Below are positions 43,389 to 55,160 of a stretch of DNA of 64,000 nt, piece after piece (position 1 is the stretch's first letter; each line of letters begins with the position of its first letter). The notes beneath the pieces are model-generated. The model saw only the letters and a list, made by a program, of their open reading frames with translations. It was not told the origin of the DNA and did no database searches. A program made the translations under genes and the position numbers. This DNA comes from Diphasiastrum complanatum. Its lineage: Eukaryota > Streptophyta > Lycopodiopsida > Lycopodiales > Lycopodiaceae. Location of the stretch: assembly GCA_029204225.1 (NCBI GenBank), contig CM055112.1, positions 1,125,314-1,189,313 of the forward strand, in the 5' to 3' direction.

Positions 43389-44296
43389 TTGTCTTTTCTG
43401 TATTTGTCAAAGAGTCATTCGGTTGTCCTAGCATCAGGTACTCAACAATATCTGCCGCCCACTCAGATACTGCTCCAACATAGAACAACGCAGCATATGG
43501 CAGAGCATCATCCACTTCAATATTAACTGGTGTGGATTCAGTTCGCGAAACGTGATTGGCTAGATAATGTTGCTTCCCCTTTCTGACCACAATTCAAAAG
43601 TCAAATTCAGTCAATAATAATAACCATTTTGTAATACGTCCAGTATTACATGTCTTATTTACCAAGTAAAGTAATGGTTGATGAGCCGTATAAAATGCAA
43701 AGTGCATTTCCATGAGGTAGTGATGAAATTTCTGAACAGAGAAAATCATGGCTAGCGCTTCACGTTCTATTGTTGAATAATTCTTCTCTGGATCTGTAAG
43801 TTATCTGCTTGCAAATCGTATAGGATAATCCCTCTTATAGTCACCTGGCGGCGTCAAAACTGATCCAATGGCGTATTTTGAGGCATCCATGAGCATGAGA
43901 CTCTAATGTCCAATTTGGAGAACGCAGTATTGGTGCTGAAGATAATGCTTTTTTTAACTTTTCAAAGGCTTCTAACGCCTCTACTGTCCAAATAGGAACA
44001 ATAGTTAATTTGTATATAGGTCGTGCTAAATCCACAAAGAAGATAATAGATAATCTTTAAAGGCAAATTGCATTACTCTTTGGAATGAACTTGGCACATT
44101 ACAGAGTCCAAACGGCATTACTTTGTAAGCATAGGTGCCCCATTCTGTTGCAAAAGCAGTTTTGTGACGATCGGCAGGTGCAATCTTAACCTGGTTGTAA
44201 CCACTAAATCCATCTAGGAAACTATAAGCTTCCGCTCCAGCAAGACGATCCAAGATGCTTTCAAGTTAAGGTAACGGAAAGTGATCCTTCCGTGTC
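43389..44296 (-). pseudogene. Gypsy J RNase H and duplicated RT end
   Basis: The region holds RNase H blocks (KGKQHYLANHVSR at 43,549-43,590; EAFEKLKKALSSAPILRSP at 43,920-44,010) and then a second, truncated copy of the RT centre (44,026-44,253, DRLAGAEAYSFLDGFSGYNQ, MPFGLCNVPSSFQRVMQF). It is one unit of a tandem duplication: 43,632-44,296 repeats 44,297-45,265, with about 300 bases (the YLDD-bearing part) deleted from this unit between short GATAAT-like repeats near 44,040. Confidence 0.88.
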
Positions 44297-45779
44297 ACGT
44301 ATAATACGTCCATTATTATACGTCTTATTTACCAAGTAAAGTAATGGTTGATGATCCGTATAAAATGCAAAGTGCGTTTCCATGAGATAGTGATGAAATT
44401 TCCAAACAGAAAAAATCATGGCTAGCGCTTCACGTTTTGTTGTTGAATAATTCTTCTCTAGATCTGTAAGTTGTTTTCTTGCAAATTGTATAGGATAATC
44501 CTTCTTATAGTCACTTGGCTATGTCAAAACTGATCCAATGGCGTATTTTGAGGCATCCGTATGAACATGAAATTCTAATGTCCAATCTGGAGAATGCAGT
44601 ATTGGTGCTGAAGATAATGTTTTTTTTTAACTTTTCAAAGGCTTCTAACGTCTCTACTGTCCAAATAGGAACAATAGTTAATTTGTATATAGGTCGTGCT
44701 AAATCCGCAAAGAAGATAATAAAAATTCAATAGTAGTTCGCATAACCCATAAACACATAAACTCCTTGAATTGTTGCTAGTGGTGGCAATTCCACAATAA
44801 CTTTGATCTTAAAATAATCGGTGGCAATACCATGTCTTGATATCACATGTCCAAGCACCACTCCGTGAGAAACCCATATGTGGCATTTTTCTGGATTTAG
44901 AGAAATCTGATATTTGCGGCATCTTTTAAAGACTTTCTCCAATTGATCCAGGTGGTCTGTATCTATACTATGAACTCCCAAGTCGTCCAAGTAAATTTCA
45001 AGAAATTTTTCCAGATAATCTTTAAAGGCAAATTGCATTACTCTTTGGAATGAACTTGGTGCATTACAGAGTCCAAACGGCATTACTTTGTAAGCATAGG
45101 TGCCCCATTCTGTTGCAAAAGCAGTTTTGTGGCGATTGGCAGGTGCAATCTTAACCTGGTTGTAACCACTAAATCCATCCAGGAAACTATAAGCTTCCAC
45201 TCCAGCAAGACGATCCAAGATGCTTTCAGGAAAAGGTAACGGAAAGTGATCCTTCCGTGTCACTTTATTCAATGCTTTGAGATTCACACAGATTCGCAAT
45301 TCCTCATTTTTCTTAGGAACAATGACAATCGGTGAAATCCATTTGGTATGCTTGATCTCATAAATGAAATCGGCGTCAAGCAATCTCTGAAGTTCTTTCT
45401 TTATCATATCTGCCACATTAGGATTACAGTGATAGAACTTTGCAACCTTTTGTACTGCATCAGGTACTAAAGGTATGGTATGTTCAATGAGTGATGTCGG
45501 AATACCCTTCAAATCTTGATAAGTCCATGCAAAACAATCTTGATACTTACTAAGTAGCAAATGGAGTGCTTGATACTGTTCAGGAGTAAGTTGTGATCCC
45601 ACTTGTACAATCTTTTCCGGTTCTCCTGATTTTGCAAGATTCATTGGCTGCATCCTAGCTGGGCCATCACAAACCTCTCTAGATTTCGGCATGTGTTCTT
45701 CAGGTTCACGATGTGCCTTAGGTAACATGATTACCACATCATCCAGTGTATAATGAATTAAAATGCTCTGGCATATCAT
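44297..45779 (-). pseudogene. Gypsy J reverse transcriptase (fuller copy)
   Basis: A 350-residue frame (44,727-45,779) contains CFAWTYQDLKGIPTSLIEH, KTKWISPIVIVPKKN-like and LRICVNLKALNKVTRKDHFP, then DGFSGYNQVKIAPANRHKTA, MPFGLCNAPSSFQRVM and the active site LEIYLDDLGVHS (about residue 260, both Asp present), ending LPPLATIQGVYVFMGYANYY. Downstream (44,297-44,726) RNase H is in broken frames. It is the most intact Gypsy RT in the window. Confidence 0.92.
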
Positions 45780-46026
45780 GCTGGACTACATTTGCTTGTT
45801 CTTTTTCGAAAGGACTTGTCTTGGCTTTTCGTTTAGTCTTCTTACCAGGAATTGATTGTGGAGGTGATGACTTTCGAGATGATAAATCTTTCTTCACAGG
45901 CGAAGACTTCCTAGACGATGATGTCTTGCTGGAGATCTAACTTGAAGAATCATTCTTGACTTTTTCTTTGCCTTTATCCAATAGATGTGGCACTTCCTTA
46001 AAATTGATCTTTTGAGAGGGATTTTC

Positions 46027-46870
46027 TCATTTCAAGACTGTATTATAATGTTGCTTTGCTTGTTTCTTCATCATCGAACCTATCATCTTGTCTCCCTTCA
46101 ATATAACTGCTTTGGACGATTTGATTGTTGGTTCATCAGGAACATTACGCACTCCAAATCTGGTCGGATCCATATGATGTAGAATCTGTTCATCCGTAAG
46201 TTCTGCATTGCCATCACAAGTTAAGGCATGGCTCATTGGTATGAGATCATCCTCAATTGGATCTGGTATAGGTTCCGTTGATATCCAGGCTACATTCAGC
46301 ACATTTAGTGGAAACATGATTGGCGTATTCAAAGTTTGATCTAACAAGAAAATCGCGCTCATCTCTGATTGAATATCTTGTTGACACATATATTCTGCTA
46401 TACAATCAGTTGTTGCAAGAGCTTCGTTCCAATTGATAATATCCGTTTGAGAATCGTAATGAACTCCCATTTTTTTCTCTGGTCGATCACAAGTGTGATC
46501 CGTTGTTGATGAATCGTCATTCGCTTTTTGAACCACTGGCTTGACAGTCCAAGTCGTAGGATCAATTTTAGCTACACGTTCACGATTTTCAAAAGTGATT
46601 TTGCCGGTACCCCAGTTATGAATTACTTGCGCAATTCGTAAGCATGGACGTCCTAAGAGAACTCGGTAGACATTTGGTGCTTCTGCTAAGTCCATCACGA
46701 TGAAAGTAATGACGAACTGTACTCCTATAATCCTGACATGTATATCTTCCACCATTCCTCGTGGACGAACCGTCGTTTGATCAGCTAGCTTAATAGCAAA
46801 AGTAATAGGCTTAATCTTTGTAAGGCCCATTTTGTACATAGCTTTGTAGAAATCAGGTTAGGCTCCTGAA
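46027..46870 (-). pseudogene. Gypsy J aspartic protease and spacer
   Basis: The frame starts just after a VIDGGSGA active-site-like motif (end of the upstream frame, about 46,860) and a stop. It continues MYKMGLTKIKPITFAIKLA, RGMVEDIHVRIIGVQF and LLGRPCLRIAQVIHNWG, the C-terminal protease block, then about 150 residues of acidic spacer toward RT. Element L (1.7 kb) has the same arrangement. A break between 45,780 and 46,027 separates it from the RT frame. Confidence 0.85.
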
Positions 46871-48060
46871 CCGCCGTCTATCACGGCTGCTTCTTTAGAA
46901 AATTGTCTATGTTGTATCGGTAGAGTGATATTCTTTTGTTCACTTTCCCAAGCGGCTCCAACATGGAGTACATCGTTAGATTCTTCAAATCCAGCACAAA
47001 AAAGAGGCTCCTGATGGTCTTCTGATCCTTCTTGAGTTAACTTTTGTGCTAAGACTTCTTTTGCTTTTGGCACCAACTTTAAGAACTCTCCCAATGAAAT
47101 ATTGATCTTGCTAGACAAAATATTCATGAGTAATTCTCTATGCAGTGCTTCAGGTTCAGTCATCTTGAAGGGTTCTTCGTGATAATATAATTGATCATTC
47201 ATATCCATACATAAATTTCTTGGAGGCTGCAATGGTGAAGACCGAACTTCAGTTGTTACTTTAGCAGCCTCAAGTTCCTCTTCTTCTTGCAGATGTTTAA
47301 TCCACTGTCTCATATCCTAATATCTCTGTTTTTCTGTACTAAGATTTGGATAGACTTCCAATGCTGTTGGTGTATCGTTCAATGGTATAGAATCAGCAGG
47401 TAATGAATCCACTACTGGTTCTTTTTGCTTTTGTGCTCTGGTGACCACCATCAAGGGTGCACTTGGTTTATTGTGAGCTGCCAATCCTTGCTTAGTTGTT
47501 ATCAAATTTATAGGTGCTGTAGCTAGTAGTGGCTTCAGTCTTGTTGGACAGTCTTCATAGCAATGCCCATATCCATAGTCACAACAGAATGGTACAATTT
47601 TTTTTTTTATTTGGGCATTCTGCAGCTCTGTGATTTTCTCCACATGCAAAGCATCCAAGTGGTGCTCTGACTCAATTTCTCGAGGCTTGTTGTTGAGCGG
47701 AAACATAAATGGCATACTGTTCTGAAGATCCACCTTCCTGATCATTACCATAGCTCCATTGCTCAGCACTTCCGTAAGGTTCTGGTTCCATCAAATTGGC
47801 AGGAGGAGTGGAGTGTTTTGGTGGGGCAGGCAAAGTTAGACGTTCCGGGTATCCAAGAGTAGATTGTCGTAGTCTTGCTACTGGATTGTCTCCATACTGC
47901 GGATCTCAATATCCTATTTGTGCATACCGTTGCTGAATTATCCAAGGGTTGAAGTTGCAAAAGGCAGTCTCATGGTCAGATGAATTACACAGATGGCAAA
48001 CATTGATTTCCATTCATTTTTTCAATTGAGGGCACTCGTTCACTGTGTGATTTCCTGTAC
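46858..48060 (-). pseudogene. Gypsy J gag C-terminal region with decayed zinc knuckle
   Basis: Two frames (47,317-47,769 and 46,858-47,313) follow gag. The first contains VPFCCDYGYGHCYEDCPTR, a CCHC-knuckle-like motif without the standard second cysteine. The second includes PFKMTEPEALHRELLMNIL and ends in VIDGGSGA at the protease start. They link capsid to protease; the region 47,770-48,060 is broken. Confidence 0.7.
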
Positions 48061-48292
48061 AAATAGAACACCAGACATTTTTCATGGTAGAAAAAGTCTT
48101 TGCAAACTTCTCAGGTTCCTTGTTCGCTTCTCCGTGGAAATTTTCCAATGCTTTGATCTTCTCATCAAATTGCAACTACAACTTTTCCATCTGTTTCTGC
48201 TGGGTCTTCCCAAGTTTCTCGAACTCATTGAGCATCATTTCTGTAGTAGCATTGGCATTCGTTGATGCAATAGTGGTGGATGTCGTAGTAGC

Positions 48293-48891
48293 CTACCCTG
48301 CTGTATAAGACAACATACTGACATTCGGCTCATCATATGAATCTTCATCCTCCTCCCGAACTGCATTGTCCATCGCATTTTGCAAAAGTGCATACTCATT
48401 ATGGAATTTCAGTTCACGTCTGATCCGTTTAGGTAGACCTGACAAAAACCACATAATCATGGCATTTTCATTAATCAGCTCAGGCTCACATTCAGATCTA
48501 AGACGTTTCACCTTTCGATGTAATCTCAAACCATTTCCCGCTTTCCCATTTTAATTTTACTTAAAAGTAGAAAAGGGTCTTCCATAAACTTCCGCGGTTT
48601 GAACCGTGTGATAAGGGCTCGTTTAACAATCTCCCAATCTATACGCTCAGTTTCATCTTGGTTATAGTACCAATATTGTGTTGCATCTGTTAAGGCCATA
48701 GGAAACAGCTTAAGTTTATCTTGAGGATAAATCTCACCATAGACCTCACAGGATTCAGCATAGATCTGAAGAAATCTAACTGGATCTATTAATCCATTAT
48801 ATTTGGGTAGATCCAATCGGAGTGCTCTTCTAACAATAATTGGATTGACCTTCTGTGGAGCACCTCTAGGAGCAGCTCCAGGGGCAGCCAT
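48293..48891 (-). pseudogene. Gypsy J gag
   Basis: Gag starts at 48,891 with MAAPGAAPRGAPQKVNPII and contains LRLDLPKYNGLIDPVRFLQI, MALTDATQYWYYNQDETE and IDWEIVKRALITRFKPRKF, typical of the retrotransposon gag domain. It continues in another frame (48,293-48,529) with VKRLRSECEPELINENAM and FLSGLPKRIRREL. One frameshift near 48,527 separates the two. The start fits because only the leader and primer site lie upstream. Confidence 0.88.
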
Positions 48892-50014
48892 CTTACAGAT
48901 TTAGATCAAATTGATAATGCGATTGGATATAGATTTTTTCAAAAAACTATCTCAGATTAGATCTGCTAGCGCTATTCCACTTTTCAAGAATCTGATTCTA
49001 TATGATGAAAAGCTACCCAAAATTTGATCAATCGATACTTCTCAAAAATGATAAATCTCTCAGAGTCTAATTCAGAATATATCAGATTTGATCCAAATTT
49101 TGACAGAGACTTGATCTAGAAAATCAGAAACTAAAACTAGGACTGGCGAAGGTTCTCTAGGCAAAAGTTGTCTCGACGAAGGTTAAACAATGCTATTTTG
49201 GAATAAAAACTCTCTGAATACTTTTCTAGGCAATTTCTTGGGAAATAACCTTCACCGACTTCTCAGATGGAAGGTCTGACACACATAAAATTATGGACAA
49301 CTAGGCGAAGGTTTTTGACACAAGAAAATATAGTTTTAGTAATTTGACAAGGGTAAAAATCAAGATTTTTTGTGATCTGATCAAGATGAATCTTCGTCGA
49401 ACTCAAAAATAGTAGCTTACTATAAATAGAATATTTTGGAAACTTGGCGAAGGTTCTGGTGAAGGATCAAAAGTAATACTGGTAATTTTGCAAAAAAGTG
49501 ATTTTTTTGGCAAAAATATGACAATATGACAACTGATTCTCTGAAAACCTTTCTATTTTTGGTATTATTCTTCGCCGACCTGGCAGTGGATAGATCTGAA
49601 TCACATCTAAGCACAGTGAATTGGGTGAAGGTTATCTTTCTGTATTGTTTAGGGTTTTGACAAAACCGAAGGTGTCTGCAACTCGACGAAGGTTTCCTGA
49701 AAGAGGGTAAAAAGTTATGAGCTCTGATGACGCTTTTTGTCACTTTTTGACCAAATTTGACAGATTTGACCGATTTTTGTTATCTTCTTTGATATCTCAA
49801 ATCCAAATGGATCTTAAGATTGGTAATTTGGATAACTTTCCATGTTTAATAATCAGATTAGATTTCAAACAAGCAAATCCACTCAAATCTAGCAAAATCA
49901 ATCCCAAACTAACCCTACAATGCAGTTTTAACACTATTCATGCCACGACAATATGCCTATTGCAAGCTAACCATCAACCAAAACATGCTACAAACTGAAG
50001 AATTGGCGTAGCTC
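48892..50014 (-). other. Gypsy J leader with recurring CGAAGGT motif
   Basis: About 1.1 kb of untranslated leader. The short word CGAAGGT (or its complement) recurs at least six times, for instance near 49,146, 49,176, 49,304, 49,445, 49,668 and 49,684. The 3' tail of J (63,740-63,900) has similar words. No convincing gene is visible; the open frames at 49,420-49,743 and 49,717-49,998 have no motifs. Confidence 0.6.
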
Positions 50015-50030
50015 CCCGACAACGGCGCCA
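50015..50030 (-). other. Primer-binding site of Gypsy J
   Basis: The plus strand reads CCCCGACAACGGCGCCA, complementary to TGGCGCCGTTGTCGGGG, a primer site common in plant Gypsy elements. It lies four bases from the LTR. Confidence 0.88.
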
Positions 50031-50034
50031 AAAT

Positions 50035-50787
50035 TGTAGTGGGTTTCTTTCCTTGACTAACCTAAATCCAAGATCTAGTCAATCTAGCATCAAAGAGACA
50101 GAGTTAGTTGTCACGCGTAGGTTTGTTCCCATGAGAGCGATAGTATAGTTTAGATCTCAACATGAATGGAGGATCTAACACTAACATCCATTAACACTAA
50201 GCACTAACACTACATCCATTGACCCTACTTTCATTAACCCTAAATCCACAACAATGATAGAAACTTACTCTTCTCTCTCTCCCTTTCTCTCTCACAAAAA
50301 GCCTGAGAAATAGCAATCCCAATAATGATCAAATTCAACAATTAGCAAAATCCAAAGAAAGCATGAGAAATGGAGGAAAAGAGAGGAAGAGCAAGGACAT
50401 TCATCAATCCATTTCTAAAGAGAACTTTATTGAAATGAGAAAATGAGCATGAGGAACAACTCAAGTTGGTCCTTTTTTATAGTAGAGAGGAGGACCCTGG
50501 CCTCTGAATCCTATTGGTCCAGTCTTGCCTCTCTTTTTATTCAAATTTAAAAAAGTGTGGGAACCATCAAATTTGGAGGGAAACCCAACTTTATCCACTA
50601 ACTTGACATTTAGGCCCTGCAACATTAAAAGTCCTGCAAAAAGGCCTAAAGTCCTTTTATTGACTTTAAACTAATCAATCAAATAACTATGTGGTTATCG
50701 GGTTGGACTTACACACGCAGGGTGCCAAATCCCTCTCACTTATTAACTAGGGTTAGGGTTGCCTTGGGATCCGCAAACCCTCCAACA
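50035..50787 (-). repeat. 5' LTR of Gypsy J (753 bp)
   Basis: It runs on plus from TGTAGTGGGTTTC to CCCTCCAACA. In element orientation it starts TGTTGGAGGG. It contains a minisatellite of GTTAATGGATG-like units (about 50,185-50,240) and a CTATAAAAAAGG TATA-like box near 50,475. It matches LTR K (21,879-22,510) in opposite orientation. The 3' LTR lies outside the window, so no target duplication can be tested. Confidence 0.92.
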
Positions 50788-52630
50788 GAGTGGCCGAGCC
50801 CTCCTCGAGACATCTAATTGTTACGGTTTTACCGTTTTACCGTTTTACCTGACAGATTGTCTAAGAGTCTAAGACTCTTATCGAACAATACTGAGACTCG
50901 AGAGTGAGAGAGAAACACGCTGAGGCTCTGAGGCTTGAGCGCTCCAACCTCCACTGCTCCAACCTCCGGCCCTCCAACCTCTGCCGCTCTATTAACTGGA
51001 GCCTGGCTCTCTCCATGAGTCCATAGCCAGTGGGCCAACACACCGTGCACACCTGTCTTAGGCTCTTAGTTGCAGCAGCGCAGGTTCGCAGGTCCACTCC
51101 ACGGTGCACACCTGCCTTAGCTGCAGCAGCACAAGTTCATTAGTGCAGACTCCACGGTCCACTTTGAGTCTTCGGAGACTTGGCTCCATAGCAGCATCTG
51201 TCATCTGACTCTTTGACCATCCCCAACAGACCAGCCGACAGCCTCCAGCCTCATCATCAGTTGCTCTGCCAGGTATTTTATAAAATATCGGTGATGAGTA
51301 TTGTATGAGCATACTTTTGATGATTGAAGCATAAACAAGAAAAATAAGTAGAGCATATATAAATTTTGATGATTGAAACACAAATAACATAAGAAATGAA
51401 TTCGTAGAAGGCTGAAAGCCTGAAGCCTAAAAACTAGTAAGAAGATGATTGGGTGAGAATTAGAATGCAGAGATGAAATCGTGGATTTAACTGTACAGTG
51501 TATAGATGTGTAATGAGGTGGTGTCAGGCGTTTGAGTCATAACTCGTGGCAACGGGTGCCAATATTTGTACATGTGATGCACATCTCTTGGTAAGTTACT
51601 TTTTTCTCATGATGATTCCTTGAGTTGTGTGAGCGACAGTTCACTGATTTTTGAAAGTTTGAAGTCTGAGTGATTCCATGTTTTTTTACTTTTATAATCT
51701 GATATTATGCTTTGGAAGTCTAGAGTCCTCTCATTAAACTTGTCATTGAGACTTTATAAGAACTGTATTCTAAGGAATCTTGAACATAACAAAAACTTTA
51801 TTGCCTTAAAGGGACGAACAATGCGAAAATCCCACTTCCAAAATCTTCAAACTTCTATCAAGTGAATTAAAAGCGAGTGAGTTATTTTTTAAAAAACATG
51901 TAAGTTAGGAATTCAAAGCTACAATGTATTGTGCAGAAGCCCACATTAAGGCTTCAGTGAACATTAGAAATCTGAAAAAAGCTTTAGAATCTTGAACAGT
52001 GGCATGGTAATCTACATAATCATTTGATTGTATTTCATGTTAATGTTTTGCAATATGTAAAGCTTCCAAATCGCAGGTCAAATCTGCATGCATGTTTCAC
52101 TTGTTTCGTGTTGCTTGCATGCTATTTTGAGTTGTGAGATTTTCTTTCATCCTTTGAAGTTTGTATTTCAACTTTCAAGAGACTCATAAGTGTAGCAAAC
52201 TAACGGAGATCAGTGTAGGAATGAAGATTTCAGTTTTTTATTGCATGGTGAGATACATGAGGTGGCAGCCTTTGAACGACTATAAGCTGTGGTAGGAGAA
52301 TGATAATAAGTAAACTTATAGTAGTTGCTTGGTGAGATAAATAACTGTTTATACAAATAAGTTTGTCTGTGTTTCATCAAAATGTTAGGCTTTTTTGTTG
52401 TTATGGCACATTAAGGATGGTTGCATGGTAGTTGGAATTTGGATGTACCTATGATTATTCAATAGTTCATTGAAACGTAGTTGGTTGAAATGTAGCCAGC
52501 TTTCACTTTCTCACAAGACATAGATCATTCACTATTGCAGGTCTTAAGGCTTCTTGTTGCCTCACTATTCTCTCCATAATCAATCATTGTGGGAGTGTTA
52601 TTACACAAACTAAGAAACTCAGCTTCCATT
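50788..52630. other. No gene recognised; low-complexity and AT-rich DNA
   Basis: Near 50,820-50,850 there is a short TTTTACCG tandem repeat. Positions 50,930-51,200 hold Cys/Leu-rich frames made of GCTCCAACCTCC-like repeats, not convincing as genes. The rest to 52,630 is AT-rich without recognisable coding motifs. Confidence 0.45.
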
Positions 52631-52639
52631 GTCCTTGCA

Positions 52640-53870
52640 CGCATCAATGGAAGCTTCCAAAGATGCAACCGGAGCAAGTGAATAATATGTAGCTAAATTC
52701 ACTAAGAGAAAACAAGCAAGCATCTTGGTCATACTTGAGGCTAACAAAAAAAAAGGCACATTGAAAAGTATGGTTGCAATGGGTGTATCGACGAGGGAAA
52801 AGATGAGGAGCAAGAAAAGATTCAAGCAGAGAATTCAAAAAAGAATCTAGAGGCTCTTAGAATTGTAGAAGCTTGTAATGTGTGGCAAGATAAGTGGATT
52901 ATCGACTACCCATGGCTAGAGTTTAGTCAAGAACTAGAGAGGGTGTATTGTAAAGTGTGTAGGCAACAGCCCAAACGTTCCAAAAATGTATTTGGAACTA
53001 TGGGAAGCACTAACATTTGTGTGAGTGCTTGGCTGGATCATGGCAGATCCAAAATGCATAGAGACATTTATAGAGACCAAATTGAAGCTAAAAAACAGGC
53101 AATACAAGTGGCTAATACCACAATTCGAGGTAGAAAAGAAGAGGCATTTTGGACTTTGTTTAAAGTCGCTTACTTCATTGCAAAAGAAGATCTTCCATAT
53201 AGCAAGTTTCAATCGGAATTGCGGTTGTTACGATCCCTTGGTCTCAAAAAAATGACAAAGAGTCTCTACCAGCATGATAAAGCTTGTGCTGAATTTGTAA
53301 AATACATTGGCGAATCACTACAAGCCAATATTTTGGAAAAAGTAAGAAAAAGTCCTTTCTTTGGATTAATGGTGGATGAAACCACAGATATATCTGACAA
53401 GAAGTCGCTGATTATTTATGTGTCTTACATTGAAAGCTTTAATCCTATAACATCTTACTTGTGCCTAATCTCCTTAGAAAATGAGAACGCCGAAGCTATT
53501 TTTGAAGTAATCATGGAAGTCATTCATGAGTCAAACTTAGACATAAAAAAGTTCATAGGGTTTGGATCTGATGGAGCGGGCGTCATGATAGGGTCGGTCA
53601 CATGAGTTGTAACTAGGCTGAAAAAATCATGTCCTTTTCTATAAAGTATCCATTGTATTGCACATAGATGCAATCTAGCATGTTCAGGTCCAGCTTCCAA
53701 ATTAGCATATTCCAAGCATATTGACGCATTAGTGAATGCAACTGTTGCTTTCTTTTCCAATAGCTGCAAGAGGCAGTTTCTTTTACGTACGTTACAAGAA
53801 GAACTGGCTTTGATTTGTAAATCAGAAAAGGATTACTTGAAGATTCAAGTAGAGAAAACAATTTTAGAAA
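52640..53870 (+). pseudogene. hAT-superfamily transposase-like pseudogene (zinc finger + DDE start)
   Basis: The main frame (52,880-53,605, 241 aa) begins inside the gene. In-frame codons upstream (IQAENSKKNLEAL) and an ATG near 52,647 with a stop suggest a longer N-terminus. Residues 24-60 form a BED/TTF-like finger (C24, C27, H54, H60: YCKVC...HGRSKMH). FFGLMVDETTDISDKKSL (Asp166) and GFGSDGAGVMIG (Asp231) are the first two catalytic blocks of a hAT RNase-H-like core. After a stop the frame continues with VVTRLKKSCPF, SIHCIAHRCNLACSG and ALVNATVAFFSNS to about 53,870. The C-terminal Glu/dimerisation region is missing. It resembles the KIAA1586/ZNF862-like group. No terminal repeats were found, so a host-derived copy is possible. 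Confidence 0.75.
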
Positions 53871-54028
53871 ACGGTTCCATTAACCATTCCTGTGACATCG
53901 TCCATATAAAGTCCTCACAACCATATCTCTCTCTCTCTCGGGTTCCTGGCGCGCGCAGACCCTCCACTTCGGACCTCGATTTTTCTGGAGGAACTCGAGG
54001 TGAAATGTGCGTGTGTAACGGGGAGGAA

Positions 54029-54062
<34 letters not shown>

Positions 54063-54830
54063 GAGTAGTTAAACTTAAGTTTGCTTTTGGTTGTAGAATG
54101 AGTTGCATGGCGGGGGGTGGTTTGCAAGATCGGCTTGCTTTTTATGGGCTCCGATTTTTGTTTTTCATGTGCACTTTAGTCATTTTTGGACTACAGAAAT
54201 GCAAATGCAGTTAATGTGTTTGGTGAATTGTAATGGCTTAAATAGCGAAGTGAAATAGTTTCAGGATGCATACCTTCATTTTTTCCGTATATTTGTTGCA
54301 TGGATCCATTTTGCAAAATCATTGGTATAAATTTTATAAGCATGATATTGTCCATTAAAATTGCATATTTTGGACAAGTGCTTTATCAGGAAAATTATAC
54401 CCGTAATGATTTAACCGAACATAAAATTTTTAAATTTTTTGGTTTGTCATTTGCAACACAGATAGAGTGAAATTCTAAAGAGGGGATGCAATTGAACATT
54501 TGCTCGACATTGCTCAACAGTGATAACCCCCTGAATATATTAAACCAATGGTTTCAATTTTAAACCATGGTGTGTTGGAATTTCATCTGGGCAATAAATT
54601 GAAAAAATTGAATGCAAAATCTATTCAATCAATAAATAGTCATTACGATTACAACTTGGGCTTAAAAATGGAAATTTTTTTCAGTGAGTAATGCCCATAA
54701 GTTGTTATTGACTGGATAAATCGTTGGTCAAGCTACTTTAGCTTATGCAACGTCCCAGATAAAAAAACTGAATTTCGTCGGTTCTTGTTTTTTTGCTTTG
54801 GGTGAGGCCTCCTCGTAGTAGAGGACGCAA
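53871..54830. other. No gene recognised; contains long G tract
   Basis: A CT-rich stretch (53,925-53,940), a GC-rich segment and a long guanine homopolymer occur in the first 200 bases. The remainder is AT-rich and empty. The open frames crossing the G tract are low-complexity artefacts. Confidence 0.5.
54029..54061 (+). repeat. Poly-G tract (33 G)
   Basis: An uninterrupted run of 33 guanines, preceded by GGGGAGGAA. Its true length is uncertain because homopolymers are error-prone. It could form G-quadruplexes. Confidence 0.9.
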
Positions 54831-54839
54831 TCCATAGAA

Positions 54840-55160
54840 GTATAAAAAAGGAGCACCATGAAGAGGATCTTAAGGAGTCTTCTCAAGGTTCAAGTGTGCC
54901 AAGGATTGAGGAGGAGAGATCTTCTCAAGTTGTGATTCCAAAAAGAAACTCAAGAAACATGGTTGATTCCATGTGGCTCACATTTCAAGGGAAAGAGGAG
55001 CATATCTCATGTGTTATACATCTCATACTTACTTCTCTTATGTCATTTGATAGATCAATTTGCTTTAGTGAGATCATTGCATCTCCAAATTGGAGTAAAG
55101 CCATACTAGTTGAGTATGAAGTCTCTCAAGAGAAGAAAAGAGATCTCTTATTTTTTTCTA
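54840..55160 (+). pseudogene. Copia fragment, integrase-RT linker and RT start
   Basis: The plus strand reads ERSSQVVIPKRNSRNM, a linker-like segment, and SEIIASPNWSKAILVEYE, the counterpart of the EAxxSPEWxxAMxEEY block at the start of Copia reverse transcriptase. Nothing recognisable of the element is found on either side, so it is a short relic. Confidence 0.55.

Noticed and set aside
50829-51390. Overlapping minus-strand frames of 60-110 residues
   Set aside because: They overlap each other in different phases over GCTCCAACCTCC-like repeats and show no domain.
53845-54214. Poly-glycine and poly-proline frames
   Set aside because: They are produced by the 33-G homopolymer and have no other coding support.
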